A stretch of 64,000 bases of DNA from Tsuneonella aeria (GTDB taxonomy: Bacteria; Pseudomonadota; Alphaproteobacteria; Sphingomonadales; Sphingomonadaceae): contig NZ_WTZA01000001.1 in NCBI RefSeq assembly GCF_009827495.1, positions 682,001 through 746,000 of the forward strand, read 5' to 3'. Position 1 is the stretch's first letter, and every line of letters starts with the position of its first letter. This document shows positions 20,255 to 29,764 of this stretch, in pieces. Both the position numbers and the translations under genes were made by a program. The notes below the pieces were generated by a model that ran no database searches, was not told the DNA's origin, and was given only the letters and a program-made list of their open reading frames with translations.

Positions 20255-20932
20255 CTAGTGGCATAACTGTTCGGCGATGGCCAGCAAGGCGGCATCTGCC
20301 ACGACATCGGCTGTGTGCGCCGCGCGCCAGCCCCGCCCCGCCGCGTCGGCAATGCGGGGCCCCAGCGCTGCGATTTCGACGTTGGCGCGGACGATTCCCA
20401 ATCGCGTGCACTCCGCGGCAAAATGGCGTGCGGCCGCTGCCGAGTGCAACAAGGCAAGCCCGCCTGCGGTCAAGGCCGCGGCACCTTCTGGCGAAAGAGG
20501 GCGCGGGACCGCACGGTACACGATGCAATCATCGATCCCGATCCCTGATGGCGCGGTGACCGGCACGCGTTCCTCCCCACCTATGCGCAGGAGCCGCCGC
20601 GGCGGCACAAGCGCATCGAGCACGCCCTGGAGGACGCCATTGCCCGTCATCTCCACAGCGAAACCGTGATCCATCGCCGCCATCGCCGTCCGCTCTCCCA
20701 CACAGAGGGTGGGCAGTTGCTTCAGAGCCGCGAGGCCTGGGCCCCCGTGGCGGAAGGTGTTGCCGCTTCCCACCAGCAACCCGTCATAGCGGTCCGGATG
20801 GGCGACGGCCCAGGGAACGGACGCAATGTCGAACAGCGGCACCGGCACAGGCTGCAGGCCCAGTGCCCGGGCCGCAGCCACCGTCTCCGACAGGCCCGGT
20901 TCGGGCCGCAGGATCACCAGTGGCCGGCTCAT
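20255..20932 (-). CDS. hemD: Uroporphyrinogen-III synthase
   Basis: Cyclises hydroxymethylbilane with D-ring inversion to give uroporphyrinogen III, the branch point to heme and corrinoids. The protein has 225 residues, with the typical weakly conserved two-domain pattern: LVILRPEPG at the N-terminus, DGLLVGSGNT, LPTLCVGERTA and IAALGPRIADAA near the C-terminus. Its ATG overlaps the hemC stop by 4 bases (20929-20932), which supports translational coupling and confirms the identification in this divergent family. Confidence 0.92.
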   Translation of the reverse strand: MSRPLVILRPEPGLSETVAAARALGLQPVPVPLFDIASVPWAVAHPDRYDGLLVGSGNTFRHGGPGLAALKQLPTLCVGERTAMAAMDHGFAVEMTGNGVLQGVLDALVPPRRLLRIGGEERVPVTAPSGIGIDDCIVYRAVPRPLSPEGAAALTAGGLALLHSAAAARHFAAECTRLGIVRANVEIAALGPRIADAAGRGWRAAHTADVVADAALLAIAEQLCH

Positions 20933-21882
20933 TCCGGGCCGGCGAACAGCGCCCCGATCGCAGGGCTCGCGCGGGCGAGAAGGTCTGCCGCAAGCCGCCG
21001 CGGCGCCTCATCGTCCCCAACCGCTGCGGTTACCGTCGCTTCCACCATCTCCAACCCGTCCGCACTGTAGATCGCGCAACGAATGGCGAGGTGATCGCCG
21101 ACGTGGCGAGTCAGGACAGCGATAGGCGAATGGCAACTGCCGCCAAGGCCGGCCAGCAGTGCGCGCTCCGCCATCACTTCGGCGCGGCTCGGCGCGTGAT
21201 CGATCGCCGCCAGCCATTCGCGGACCTGTCGGTCACCCGCCCGGCACTCGATCGCGATAGCGCCCTGCGATGGCGCCGGTAGCCAGTCATCGAGAGCAAG
21301 CGGCGTGCCCACCCCGCTTTCGCCCAGCCTTTCCAGGCCCGCTGCGGCCAGCAGCGTCACGTCAGCTTCCCCCGCCGCCAGCTTGGCCATCCGCGTCGCC
21401 ACGTTACCGCGGAACGGCACGATGGACACGTCCGGCCGCCGATGGAGCATTTGCGCGGCGCGGCGCGGCGCGCTGGTGCCGACCCGTGCGCCTTCCGGAA
21501 TCGCCCGGATGCTGGGCGCGCCAAGCAAGACATCGCGCACATCCGCCCGGGGGAGCACGGCGCCTATGTATATGTCCGACGGCCGGATCGTTTCGACATC
21601 CTTCAGCGAGTGGACCGCGAGGTCGATGCGTCCGTCGGCAAGGCACGCATCCAGCTCTTTCGTCCACAGGGCCTTTCCGCCGATCTCGGCAAGTGGCCGG
21701 TCCTGCACCTTGTCACCGCTCGCCAGCACGGGGACGAGCTCGATCAGGTTCTCGTCCCAGCCCCACGCCTTCGCCAGGCGCGCGCGCGCTTCGTGCGCCT
21801 GCGCCATCGCGAGGGGCGAACGTCGGGTCCCGAGGCGGAGGGGCTTGACGGTCGAAGGGCTGGCGGAGAGTGGCTGAGACAT
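20929..21882 (-). CDS. hemC: Hydroxymethylbilane synthase (porphobilinogen deaminase)
   Basis: Condenses four porphobilinogens to hydroxymethylbilane in heme synthesis. The protein has 317 residues and the family signature LRLGTRRSPLAMAQA near the N-terminus. The substrate-binding stretch VHSLKDVET and the arginine-rich GTSAPRRAAQ are both present. The dipyrromethane cofactor cysteine lies in GLGGSCHSPIAV; the residue before it is Ser rather than the more common Gly, a modest variation. It is first gene of hemC-hemD-mitofilin, divergent from tsaD with 46 bases between. Confidence 0.96.
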   Translation of the reverse strand: MSQPLSASPSTVKPLRLGTRRSPLAMAQAHEARARLAKAWGWDENLIELVPVLASGDKVQDRPLAEIGGKALWTKELDACLADGRIDLAVHSLKDVETIRPSDIYIGAVLPRADVRDVLLGAPSIRAIPEGARVGTSAPRRAAQMLHRRPDVSIVPFRGNVATRMAKLAAGEADVTLLAAAGLERLGESGVGTPLALDDWLPAPSQGAIAIECRAGDRQVREWLAAIDHAPSRAEVMAERALLAGLGGSCHSPIAVLTRHVGDHLAIRCAIYSADGLEMVEATVTAAVGDDEAPRRLAADLLARASPAIGALFAGPE

Positions 21883-21928
21883 CGGGTCCGCTTGCCGTAG
21901 CCGTCCAAAGGGCTAAGGGAAAGCAAGG

Positions 21929-22966
21929 ATGGGCATCGTACTGGGCATTGAATCGAGCTGCGACGAAACCGCGGCCGCGATCGTCGCAGACGACCGCACG
22001 ATCGTGGCGCAGGCAATCGCCAGCCAGGACGATGCGCACGCACCCTATGGCGGCGTCGTTCCGGAAATCGCCGCCCGCGCCCACGCGGAACGGCTCGCCC
22101 CGATGATCGAGGCGGTCATGCGCGAAGCGGGCGTATCGCTTGGCGATCTCGACGCGGTGGCCGCAACCGCCGGGCCGGGCCTGATCGGCGGCGTGATGGT
22201 CGGCCTCGTCAGTGCAAAGGCGTTGGCGATGGCGGCGGACGTGCCGCTGATGGCGATCAACCACCTGGAAGGGCACGCGCTCTCGCCGCGGCTCGCCGAT
22301 CCGGACCTCGCATTCCCTTACGCCCTGCTGCTGGTTTCAGGCGGCCATTGCCAGATCCTGCGGGTGGACGGCGTCGGCCGTTATCGCCGCCTGGCCACGA
22401 CAATCGACGATGCCCTGGGGGAAGCGTTCGACAAGACCGCCAAAATTCTCGGCCTTGGATTCCCCGGGGGCCCGGCGGTGGAGCGGCTCGCGCGCGACGG
22501 TAATCCACAGGCCGTCCCCCTTCCCCGCCCCCTGAAGGGTAGCGCCGAAGCGCATTTCAGCTTCGCCGGGTTGAAGAGCGCCGTGCTCCGCGCGCACGCC
22601 ACGGGGCAGCACCCGCCCGCCGACATTGCAGCGAGCTTCCAGCAGGCGGCGATCGAATGCGTGATCGACCGCCTGGGCCATTCCCTGGGGCGGATGGCGC
22701 CGGTGCCGTCGCTGGTGGTTGCTGGCGGGGTCGCGGCCAACGCCGCGGTCAGGAGCGCACTTGAAGGGCTCGCGGCGAAACATGGAATGCGCTTTTCCGC
22801 GCCGCCCCCGGCCTTGTGCACCGATAACGCCGCGATGATCGCCTGGGCCGGGCAGGAGCGCCTCGCCATAGGGGCCCAGGCCGATCCGCTGGACGTCGCC
22901 GCACGTCCGCGCTGGCCGCTCGATCCGGAGGCGGAACCCGTGCGCGGCGCCGGGGTCAAGGCATGA
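21929..22966 (+). CDS. tsaD: tRNA N6-adenosine threonylcarbamoyltransferase TsaD
   Basis: Catalytic subunit of the TsaBDE system that makes t6A37 in ANN-decoding tRNAs. The 345 residues begin [15 protein letters not shown], the family signature. [16 protein letters not shown] and the metal-binding [10 protein letters not shown] (HxxxH) follow. LLLVSGGH, the glycine-rich [11 protein letters not shown] and [13 protein letters not shown] complete the ASKHA nucleotide fold. It begins a run of four coupled genes: its stop overlaps the gpsA start by 4 bases. Confidence 0.97.
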   Translation: MGIVLGIESSCDETAAAIVADDRTIVAQAIASQDDAHAPYGGVVPEIAARAHAERLAPMIEAVMREAGVSLGDLDAVAATAGPGLIGGVMVGLVSAKALAMAADVPLMAINHLEGHALSPRLADPDLAFPYALLLVSGGHCQILRVDGVGRYRRLATTIDDALGEAFDKTAKILGLGFPGGPAVERLARDGNPQAVPLPRPLKGSAEAHFSFAGLKSAVLRAHATGQHPPADIAASFQQAAIECVIDRLGHSLGRMAPVPSLVVAGGVAANAAVRSALEGLAAKHGMRFSAPPPALCTDNAAMIAWAGQERLAIGAQADPLDVAARPRWPLDPEAEPVRGAGVKA

Positions 22967-23961
22967 GCGGCGGACAACCGACAGTCGGCGTGCTCGGCGC
23001 CGGGGCGTGGGGCACGGCGCTTGCCCAGATGCTTGCGTCCGACGGACGCAATGTACTGCTCTGGGCGCGAGAGCCCGAGATCGTCGAGGAGGTGAACACC
23101 GCGCGCCGGAACAGCGTGTTTCTTCCTTCAGCCGCGCTCCAGCCCACGATCGAGGCGACTGGCGACCTGGCGCGGATGGCGGCGCTCGACGTCTTGCTGG
23201 TGGTGACTCCCGCGCAGCATATGGCCGTCGTACTCGGCGCCATGCCTTCGCACCCGCGCGATCTCGTCCTGTGTTCCAAGGGGATCGAGGCAGGCACCGG
23301 GCGCCCGATGAACGAAGTGGCGCATGACACGGCGCCCACGTCGCGGATCGCCGTGCTTTCCGGCCCAACTTTCGCCCATGAAGTCGCCGCCGGGCTGCCC
23401 ACTGCGGTCACGCTGGCATGCGGGGGCGGCACGGAGCAGTGGAACCGGCTTCACCCGGTCATCGCGCGCGCCGCGTTTCGCCCGTATTATTCAGGGGACG
23501 TGGCCGGGGCGGAAATCGGCGGTGCGGTTAAAAACGTGCTGGCGATCGCCTGCGGAGTCGTCGACGGCCTCGGCCTCGGCCAGAACGCGCGCGCGGCCCT
23601 GATCGCGCGCGGCTATGCCGAAATGCTGCGCTTCGGGGAAGCGCTGGGTGCCGAACGCGATACACTGGCCGGCCTGTGCGGCCTCGGCGATCTCGTCCTC
23701 ACCTGCTCTTCCACGTCCAGCCGGAACTTCAGCCTCGGCAAGGCGCTGGGCGAAGGGGCCGATCCGGCCGCACTGATGGCCGACCGACGCACGGTTGCCG
23801 AAGGTGCGCACACCGCGCCCGTGCTTGCTGATCTCGCCGCGCGGCACGGTGTCGCGATGCCCATCGTGGCGGCCGTTCATCGCCTGCTGCAGGGCGCGCC
23901 GGCGAAAACCATCGTTGCCGAACTGCTCGCCCGCCCGCTCGCGACCGAGGTCGGTGCATGA
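22963..23961 (+). CDS. gpsA: NAD(P)-dependent glycerol-3-phosphate dehydrogenase
   Basis: Reduces dihydroxyacetone phosphate to sn-glycerol 3-phosphate for phospholipid synthesis. The protein has 332 residues; the N-terminal NAD(P) fold is [14 protein letters not shown]. The catalytic region [32 protein letters not shown] and [11 protein letters not shown]...RN are typical. Both ends overlap neighbours by 4 bases. The pathway runs opposite to glpD, which lies elsewhere in the window at 50453. Confidence 0.97.
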   Translation: MSGGQPTVGVLGAGAWGTALAQMLASDGRNVLLWAREPEIVEEVNTARRNSVFLPSAALQPTIEATGDLARMAALDVLLVVTPAQHMAVVLGAMPSHPRDLVLCSKGIEAGTGRPMNEVAHDTAPTSRIAVLSGPTFAHEVAAGLPTAVTLACGGGTEQWNRLHPVIARAAFRPYYSGDVAGAEIGGAVKNVLAIACGVVDGLGLGQNARAALIARGYAEMLRFGEALGAERDTLAGLCGLGDLVLTCSSTSSRNFSLGKALGEGADPAALMADRRTVAEGAHTAPVLADLAARHGVAMPIVAAVHRLLQGAPAKTIVAELLARPLATEVGA

Positions 23962-25505
23962 GCGTGCCGGCTGTGCAGCCGGGTAATCCGCAGGAAGACA
24001 TCGCCGCGCTGGCCAAGGGTGGCCGGACCAATTTCTTCGGCTTCCTGCTACGCCTCGCCGCGCGCCTGCCGTTCCTTTTCATCGCGGGCCGGCTCTATGG
24101 TGCAGAATCGCTGGGGCGCTTCGCATCCGCGCTCGTCGTGGTGGAACTGACCGCCATGATCTGCTCGATGGGCGAAAAGCGCGGCCTGGCGCAGCGTTTG
24201 TCGGAAGCGCCCGACGAACGGCCCGCTAACCTCGTTTTCGACGGGATCCTCATCGCGACGCTGGCTTCGCTTGCGGCGGTGGCCTTCTTCTGGCTGGTGC
24301 CCGCGCCCATGTTCCCCAGCGGCGAATATACCGCTCTCGACCGCCTGATCGTGCTCGCCATCCCCGGCTATGCGCTGACCGAGATCGTGCTGGCCGCCCA
24401 GGCCTATCGGTTCGATGTCGGCACCACCGTGCGGGCGCGTGCGGTGGTGGAGCCATGGACGATCTCGATCCTCGCCGGCGCGCTGTGGTTCGTGATCCCG
24501 CGATCAGGCCTGTCGATGGCCTATCTCGCGTCGATCTATGCCGGGTTGCTGACGGCGCTGTGGCCGTTCTTCAGGACATATGGCCTGCCGAGCGGGTGGC
24601 GCCCTCGGCCCCGGGCCATGGCGCGGTTCACCTGGCGCGCACTGCCGCTCGCCAGTGCCGACGCGATCGAATGGGGCACGCGGCGGCTCGACATCTTCAT
24701 CCTGGGCCTGTTCGCCGCGCCAGCTGCGGTGGGCGTATATTACGTGGCGCAGCAGGTTGCCTCGCTGCCGCAGAAGCTGAAGACCAGTTTCGAACCGATC
24801 CTGGGCCCGGTCATCACCCGCAACCTCAAGGAAAAGAACTTCGCCGCGATCGCGCGGCAGGTGTGCCAGGTGGGCTTCTGGATCACCGCCGCGCAAGCGG
24901 GAATCGCCCTGGCCCTGGGCATTCCCGGCGAAGCGGTGATGGGCCTGGTGGGCCCGAATTTCGTGGGAGGTACCGGCGCGCTCGCCTTCCTCCTCGCGGC
25001 CGAGGTGGTGGCGGCCGCCGCGGTGGTGGCCGAAGCGGCACTGATATATGTCGCACGGTTCAGGAACCTGATCGTGTCGGTCGCCACGATCGGGCTACAG
25101 GCCGTGCTGACCATCGGGGCGATGATTGCGGTGGACCGGCTGGACCTTCCCGAAACATACAAGGCCGCGGGCGCCGCGCTGGCGCTCGTGCTGGCTTTGG
25201 GCACGGCCTCGATCGTCAAGTCGATCATGCTGGGGCGAATGCTCAGGCAACGGATAAACAACTGGCGCTGGGCGCTTGTCTACGCCGCCGCGCCTGCCAT
25301 CGTCGTCGGCTGGCTGGCGACGCGCTTGCCCGAATGGGCGGAGCTGGCGTTCGGCATTCCGCTCATCCTGCTGACATACGGCTGGGTGATCTGGCGTTAC
25401 GGATTCGGGCCCGAGGACCGGGTGCTGTTCCGCCGCAATCTCGAACATGGCGATAACGTGGCCGCACCGCCGGCTGCGTCGCTGGAAGGGGAACCAAGAC
25501 CATGA
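23958..25505 (+). CDS. Polysaccharide/lipid-linked oligosaccharide flippase (MOP superfamily)
   Basis: Polytopic inner-membrane protein of 515 residues with about 12-14 hydrophobic segments. The layout resembles Wzx-type lipopolysaccharide biosynthesis exporters: TNFFGFLLRLAARLPFLFIAGRLYG at the first helix, then DIFILGLFAAPAAVGVYYVAQQVA in the middle. The substrate is not evident; no glycosyltransferases are adjacent. It overlaps gpsA and the following HHH-protein gene by 4 bases each, so expression is tied to tsaD-gpsA. Other MOP exporters such as MurJ are less likely from length and context. Confidence 0.83.
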   Translation: MSVPAVQPGNPQEDIAALAKGGRTNFFGFLLRLAARLPFLFIAGRLYGAESLGRFASALVVVELTAMICSMGEKRGLAQRLSEAPDERPANLVFDGILIATLASLAAVAFFWLVPAPMFPSGEYTALDRLIVLAIPGYALTEIVLAAQAYRFDVGTTVRARAVVEPWTISILAGALWFVIPRSGLSMAYLASIYAGLLTALWPFFRTYGLPSGWRPRPRAMARFTWRALPLASADAIEWGTRRLDIFILGLFAAPAAVGVYYVAQQVASLPQKLKTSFEPILGPVITRNLKEKNFAAIARQVCQVGFWITAAQAGIALALGIPGEAVMGLVGPNFVGGTGALAFLLAAEVVAAAAVVAEAALIYVARFRNLIVSVATIGLQAVLTIGAMIAVDRLDLPETYKAAGAALALVLALGTASIVKSIMLGRMLRQRINNWRWALVYAAAPAIVVGWLATRLPEWAELAFGIPLILLTYGWVIWRYGFGPEDRVLFRRNLEHGDNVAAPPAASLEGEPRP

Positions 25506-26086
25506 ACACGTTCGCTGCCGAAAACTGGCTTCTGCTCGCCATCGCCGGGGCCGTCCTGCTGATCCTGCTGTGGTGGATCATCGCGGCCAGCCGGCGAACT
25601 CGGGTGACGATTGATCGGCGCGACACGCTGGACGAAGGCGCCGCGCCGGCCGCGCGCAACCAGGCCCTGATCGATGCGCCCCCGGCGGCGACGGGCACGT
25701 TCGTCAATGCTCCGCTGCCGCCCGATGTGCCCGAGGCGATCGGAGGAGCAGGCGCCGCTGTCGCCGCCGCCGCTGCCATGGCCGACGTGCGGGCGGGCGA
25801 AATCGCGGAAGAGGATGCGGCCGAGAGCGACCGGCCAGGCGTCGGCGATTCCGACGATCTCACCCGCATCAAGGGCCTGGGTCCGAAGCTCGCCGGCACC
25901 CTCAACGCGCTTGGCATCACCCGCTTCGATCAGATCGCCGGGTGGAGCGATGCCGACATCGACCGGATCGATGCGCAGCTCGGCCGTTTTCAGGGCCGCA
26001 TCCGGCGCGACGACTGGACGGGCCAGGCCCGCTTGCTGGCGAGCGGCGATGAAGCCGCCTTCGCGACCCGCTTCGGCGCCAGCTGA
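25502..26086 (+). CDS. Membrane-anchored helix-hairpin-helix protein
   Basis: Protein of 194 residues. The N-terminus has one membrane helix (about 9-28, WLLLAIAGAVLLILLWWIIA). An acidic, Ala-rich linker follows. The C-terminal 65 residues hold a helix-hairpin-helix domain, DLTRIKGLGPKLAGTLNALGITRFDQIAGWS then RDDWTGQARLLASGD. This domain is common in alphaproteobacterial proteins labelled as flap-endonuclease-1-like or NADH dehydrogenase-subunit-like, but no catalytic residues are seen here. Function is unknown; DNA binding near the membrane is only a possibility. It is last in the tsaD operon. Confidence 0.8.
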   Translation: MNTFAAENWLLLAIAGAVLLILLWWIIAASRRTRVTIDRRDTLDEGAAPAARNQALIDAPPAATGTFVNAPLPPDVPEAIGGAGAAVAAAAAMADVRAGEIAEEDAAESDRPGVGDSDDLTRIKGLGPKLAGTLNALGITRFDQIAGWSDADIDRIDAQLGRFQGRIRRDDWTGQARLLASGDEAAFATRFGAS

Positions 26087-26108
26087 CCGGCGTTAATCCC
26101 TATCCCCG

Positions 26109-26133
26109 GGAACCGGAGGGGACCGGCGGAGTT
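26109..26133 (+). promoter_or_regulatory. Candidate EcfG (general stress response) promoter
   Basis: GGAAC (26109-26113), a 16-base spacer and AGTT (26130-26133) resemble the GGAAC-N16-CGTT promoter used by the EcfG sigma factor in alphaproteobacteria. It ends about 31 bases before the ATG of the single-domain response regulator. An 8-base direct repeat, AACCGGAG, occurs at 26111 and 26150; the second copy supplies the Shine-Dalgarno. Confidence 0.4.
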
Positions 26134-26164
26134 TAAGCCCGGCCCCCTCAACCGGAGAACCCCC

Positions 26165-26521
26165 ATGGCCCAATGCGTGCTTGTCGCGGAAGATGAGATG
26201 ATCATCGGAGTGGACCTGCGCCATACGGTCGAGGAAGCCGGCTACGAAGTTGCCGGCCCGTACGATACCACGCAGTCGGCCTGCGACGCGGTAGACCGCC
26301 GCACGCCCGATCTCGCGATCCTGGACGTGCGACTGGAAGATGGCGAGGTCTTCCCCCTTGCCGAAAAGCTGCAAGCGGCAAACGTGCCGATCATCTTCCA
26401 TTCCGGAGAAGTAAGCCCGGACGAGGTCAGCCGCCGCTTTCCCGATGCCCTCGCGCTGGCCAAGCCGTGCCCGCCAAATCGCATCATCGCGACCATGCGC
26501 GAGGCACTTGCCGAGGCGTAA
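26165..26521 (+). CDS. Single-domain response regulator
   Basis: Receiver-only regulator of 118 residues. All phosphorylation residues are present: acidic pair in VAEDEMI, phospho-acceptor Asp in [11 protein letters not shown], Ser in IIFHSGE and Lys in LAKPCPP. There is no output domain, so it must act by protein contact or as a phosphate sink. It resembles receivers paired with HWE/HisKA_2 kinases, but the FATGUY motif of the SdrG type is not present. The upstream candidate EcfG promoter suggests stress control. Good RBS: GGAG 7 bases before ATG. Confidence 0.9.
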   Translation: MAQCVLVAEDEMIIGVDLRHTVEEAGYEVAGPYDTTQSACDAVDRRTPDLAILDVRLEDGEVFPLAEKLQAANVPIIFHSGEVSPDEVSRRFPDALALAKPCPPNRIIATMREALAEA

Positions 26522-26568
26522 CGCGCGCCCCCTTGCGCCGCCCGCCCGGGCCTGCGAGAGCGCAAGGC

Positions 26569-27743
<1,175 letters not shown>

Positions 27744-27744
<1 letters not shown>

Positions 27745-28385
27745 TGCGGCTGCACGCCTATTTCCGCAGTTCCACCAGCTACCGGCTGCGGATCGCGCTC
27801 AACCTCAAGGGCCTCGATTACGAAATCGAACCGGTCAACCTGCTGAAATCCGAGCAGCGCGGCGATGCGTACCGCGCGCGCAATCCGTTTGCCGGGGTAC
27901 CGATGCTGGAGGCGGGAGGGCGCGACCGGGCGCAGTCAATGGCGATCCTGGAATGGCTCGACGAGGCGTATCCGGACCGACCGCTGCTGCCTCGCGATGC
28001 GGAAGATCGTTTCACCGTGCGGGAGCTTTCCTATGCGATCGCAACGGAATTGCACGCGGTGAACAACCTGCCGGTGCTGCAATACCTCAAGAACGAGCTC
28101 GGCCATTCGCAGGATGATATCGACACCTGGTACCGCCACTGGCTGATGAAGACGCTGGTCCCGGTGGAGACGCGGCTCACGCAACTGGGTGTCAAAGAGA
28201 CGCTTCATGAGCGGCCCGGACTGTTCGAAGTCGTTCTCGTTCCACAGATGTACAACGCGCGGCGCTTCGACTTCGACTTCAGCGGCATGCCCAACATGAC
28301 ACGGATCGAGGCTGCCTGCCTCGCCCTCCCCGAATTCCAGCGCGCCCACCCCGACAATCAGCCGGACACCCCTCAAGGAGCCTGA
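27744..28385 (+). CDS. maiA: Maleylacetoacetate isomerase (zeta-class GST)
   Basis: Glutathione-dependent isomerase converting maleylacetoacetate to fumarylacetoacetate in tyrosine/homogentisate breakdown. The protein has 213 residues. The zeta-GST signature SSTSYRLRIALNLKGL (catalytic Ser/Ser-containing loop) is at the N-terminus, and QSMAILEWLDE is the glutathione-binding segment. The start ATG 27744 overlaps the gcdH stop by one base. It is followed 7 bases later by the fumarylacetoacetate hydrolase gene, the next step of the pathway. hmgA is not in the window. Confidence 0.93.
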
Positions 28386-28392
28386 GCCTTTT

Positions 28393-29400
28393 ATGAAACT
28401 CGCATCGCTCAAGCACGGCCGCGACGGCAAGCTCGTCGTCGTGTCCAAGGACATCACCCGCTATTCCAGCGCCGAGCATATCGCCCCGACGATGCAGTAT
28501 GCGCTGGACAACTGGAGCCAGGTCGCTCCGCAGCTCGAAGCGCTCTATCGCGATGTGGAGCACTGGACCGTCCCGTGCGGCCGGTTTCACGAACACGACG
28601 CGGCAAGCCCGCTTCCCCGCGCCTACCAGTGGGCGGACGGTTCGGCCTACATCAACCATGTGGAGCTGGTGCGCCAGGCGCGCGGCGCGAAAGTGCCGGA
28701 AAGCTTCTACCACGATCCGCTGATGTATCAGGGCGGCAGCGACGGGTTCCTCGCCCCGCGCGATCCCATCCCGCTCAAGGACCAGGCCTGGGGCTGCGAC
28801 ATGGAGGGCGAGATCGCCGCCATCGTCGACGACGTGCCGATGGGCGTGTCGCCGGAGGACGCGGCGGATCACATCAAGCTGCTGATGCTGGTGAACGACG
28901 TTTCCCTGCGCGGCCTGATCCCGGGCGAACTGGAAAAGGGGTTCGGGTTCTTCCAGTCCAAGCCTGCCAGCGCCTTCAGCCCGGTAGCGGTGACGCCGGA
29001 CGAGCTCGGAGAGGCGTGGTCAGGCAGCGTCATCAACCTTCCGCTGATGGTCGATTACAACGGCCAGGCGTTTGGCCGCGCTAATGCCGCGCAGGAGGCG
29101 ACGTTCAGCCTCGCCGACCTGATCGCCCACGCGGCCAAGACGCGCAACCTCGCCGCCGGATCGATCATCGGGTCCGGCACGGTCAGCAACAAGGGCGCGG
29201 ATGGCGGAGCGGGCAAGCCGGTGAGCGCCGGCGGGGCTGGATATTCCTGCATCGCGGAAATCCGGATGATCGAAACGATCGACGGCGGACAGCCCACTAC
29301 TCCGTTCATGAAGCCGGGCGACGTGGTCTCCATCGAGATGCGCGACCAGCAGGGTCATTCCATCTTCGGCAAGATCGAACAGGAAGTCGTCGCGGCCTGA
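28393..29400 (+). CDS. Fumarylacetoacetate hydrolase-family protein
   Basis: Metal-dependent C-C hydrolase of 335 residues, expected to cleave fumarylacetoacetate to fumarate and acetoacetate. The FAH-fold metal site is recognisable in WGCDMEGEIAAIVDD (acidic ligands), VNDVSLRGL and GSGTVSNKG. It belongs to the bacterial FAH branch (KLASLKHGRDGKLVVVS start). The gene follows maiA by 7 bases, so the pair likely does the last two steps of homogentisate catabolism. Other FAH-family reactions are possible, but context favours this one. Confidence 0.92.
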   Translation: MKLASLKHGRDGKLVVVSKDITRYSSAEHIAPTMQYALDNWSQVAPQLEALYRDVEHWTVPCGRFHEHDAASPLPRAYQWADGSAYINHVELVRQARGAKVPESFYHDPLMYQGGSDGFLAPRDPIPLKDQAWGCDMEGEIAAIVDDVPMGVSPEDAADHIKLLMLVNDVSLRGLIPGELEKGFGFFQSKPASAFSPVAVTPDELGEAWSGSVINLPLMVDYNGQAFGRANAAQEATFSLADLIAHAAKTRNLAAGSIIGSGTVSNKGADGGAGKPVSAGGAGYSCIAEIRMIETIDGGQPTTPFMKPGDVVSIEMRDQQGHSIFGKIEQEVVAA

Positions 29401-29764
29401 GAGCGGGGGCAGCGCCCGCCCCCCCCCGAGCCCTCCTCCCGCTGTCCCGCGCGACTCCGCTTGCCCGTTTTCCAAAACGCGGTATGTTCGGACAACAGGA
29501 CTGCGATACCGCAGCCTGCGGGAGAGATACCTCGATGGCTGCGGACGCCCCGCACTGGTTTCGAAGCACCGCCACGGATGGGCCGGGTATTCATTGGCAC
29601 CCTGTAAACGGCCTGCACCGTTCCCGGCGGAATGCGCCCGCGCTTTGCCGTTGTATCCCGCTGCGCAAGCACCGCGTGCCCCGCGCCTCAGGCGTGAGCG
29701 GCGCGCCTGAAGGTCATCCGTCACGGGCCTCCGGCGCCCCTGCACGGCAACGAGGAGAGTGAAC
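29401..29764 (+). promoter_or_regulatory. Long intergenic region with promoter/operator before acyl-CoA dehydrogenase pair
   Basis: A 364-base gap. Just after the FAH stop, GGGGGC (29405-29410) can pair with GCCCCC (29418-29423) as a hairpin without a T-run, a weak terminator. A TTGCCC box (29461-29466), a 16-base spacer and TATGTT (29483-29488) form a plausible promoter. Its spacer contains the inverted repeat CGTTTT-CC-AAAACG (29466-29479), a likely operator. Further downstream I see only short out-of-frame ORFs. GAGGAG at 29752 is the RBS for the dehydrogenase. Confidence 0.4.
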
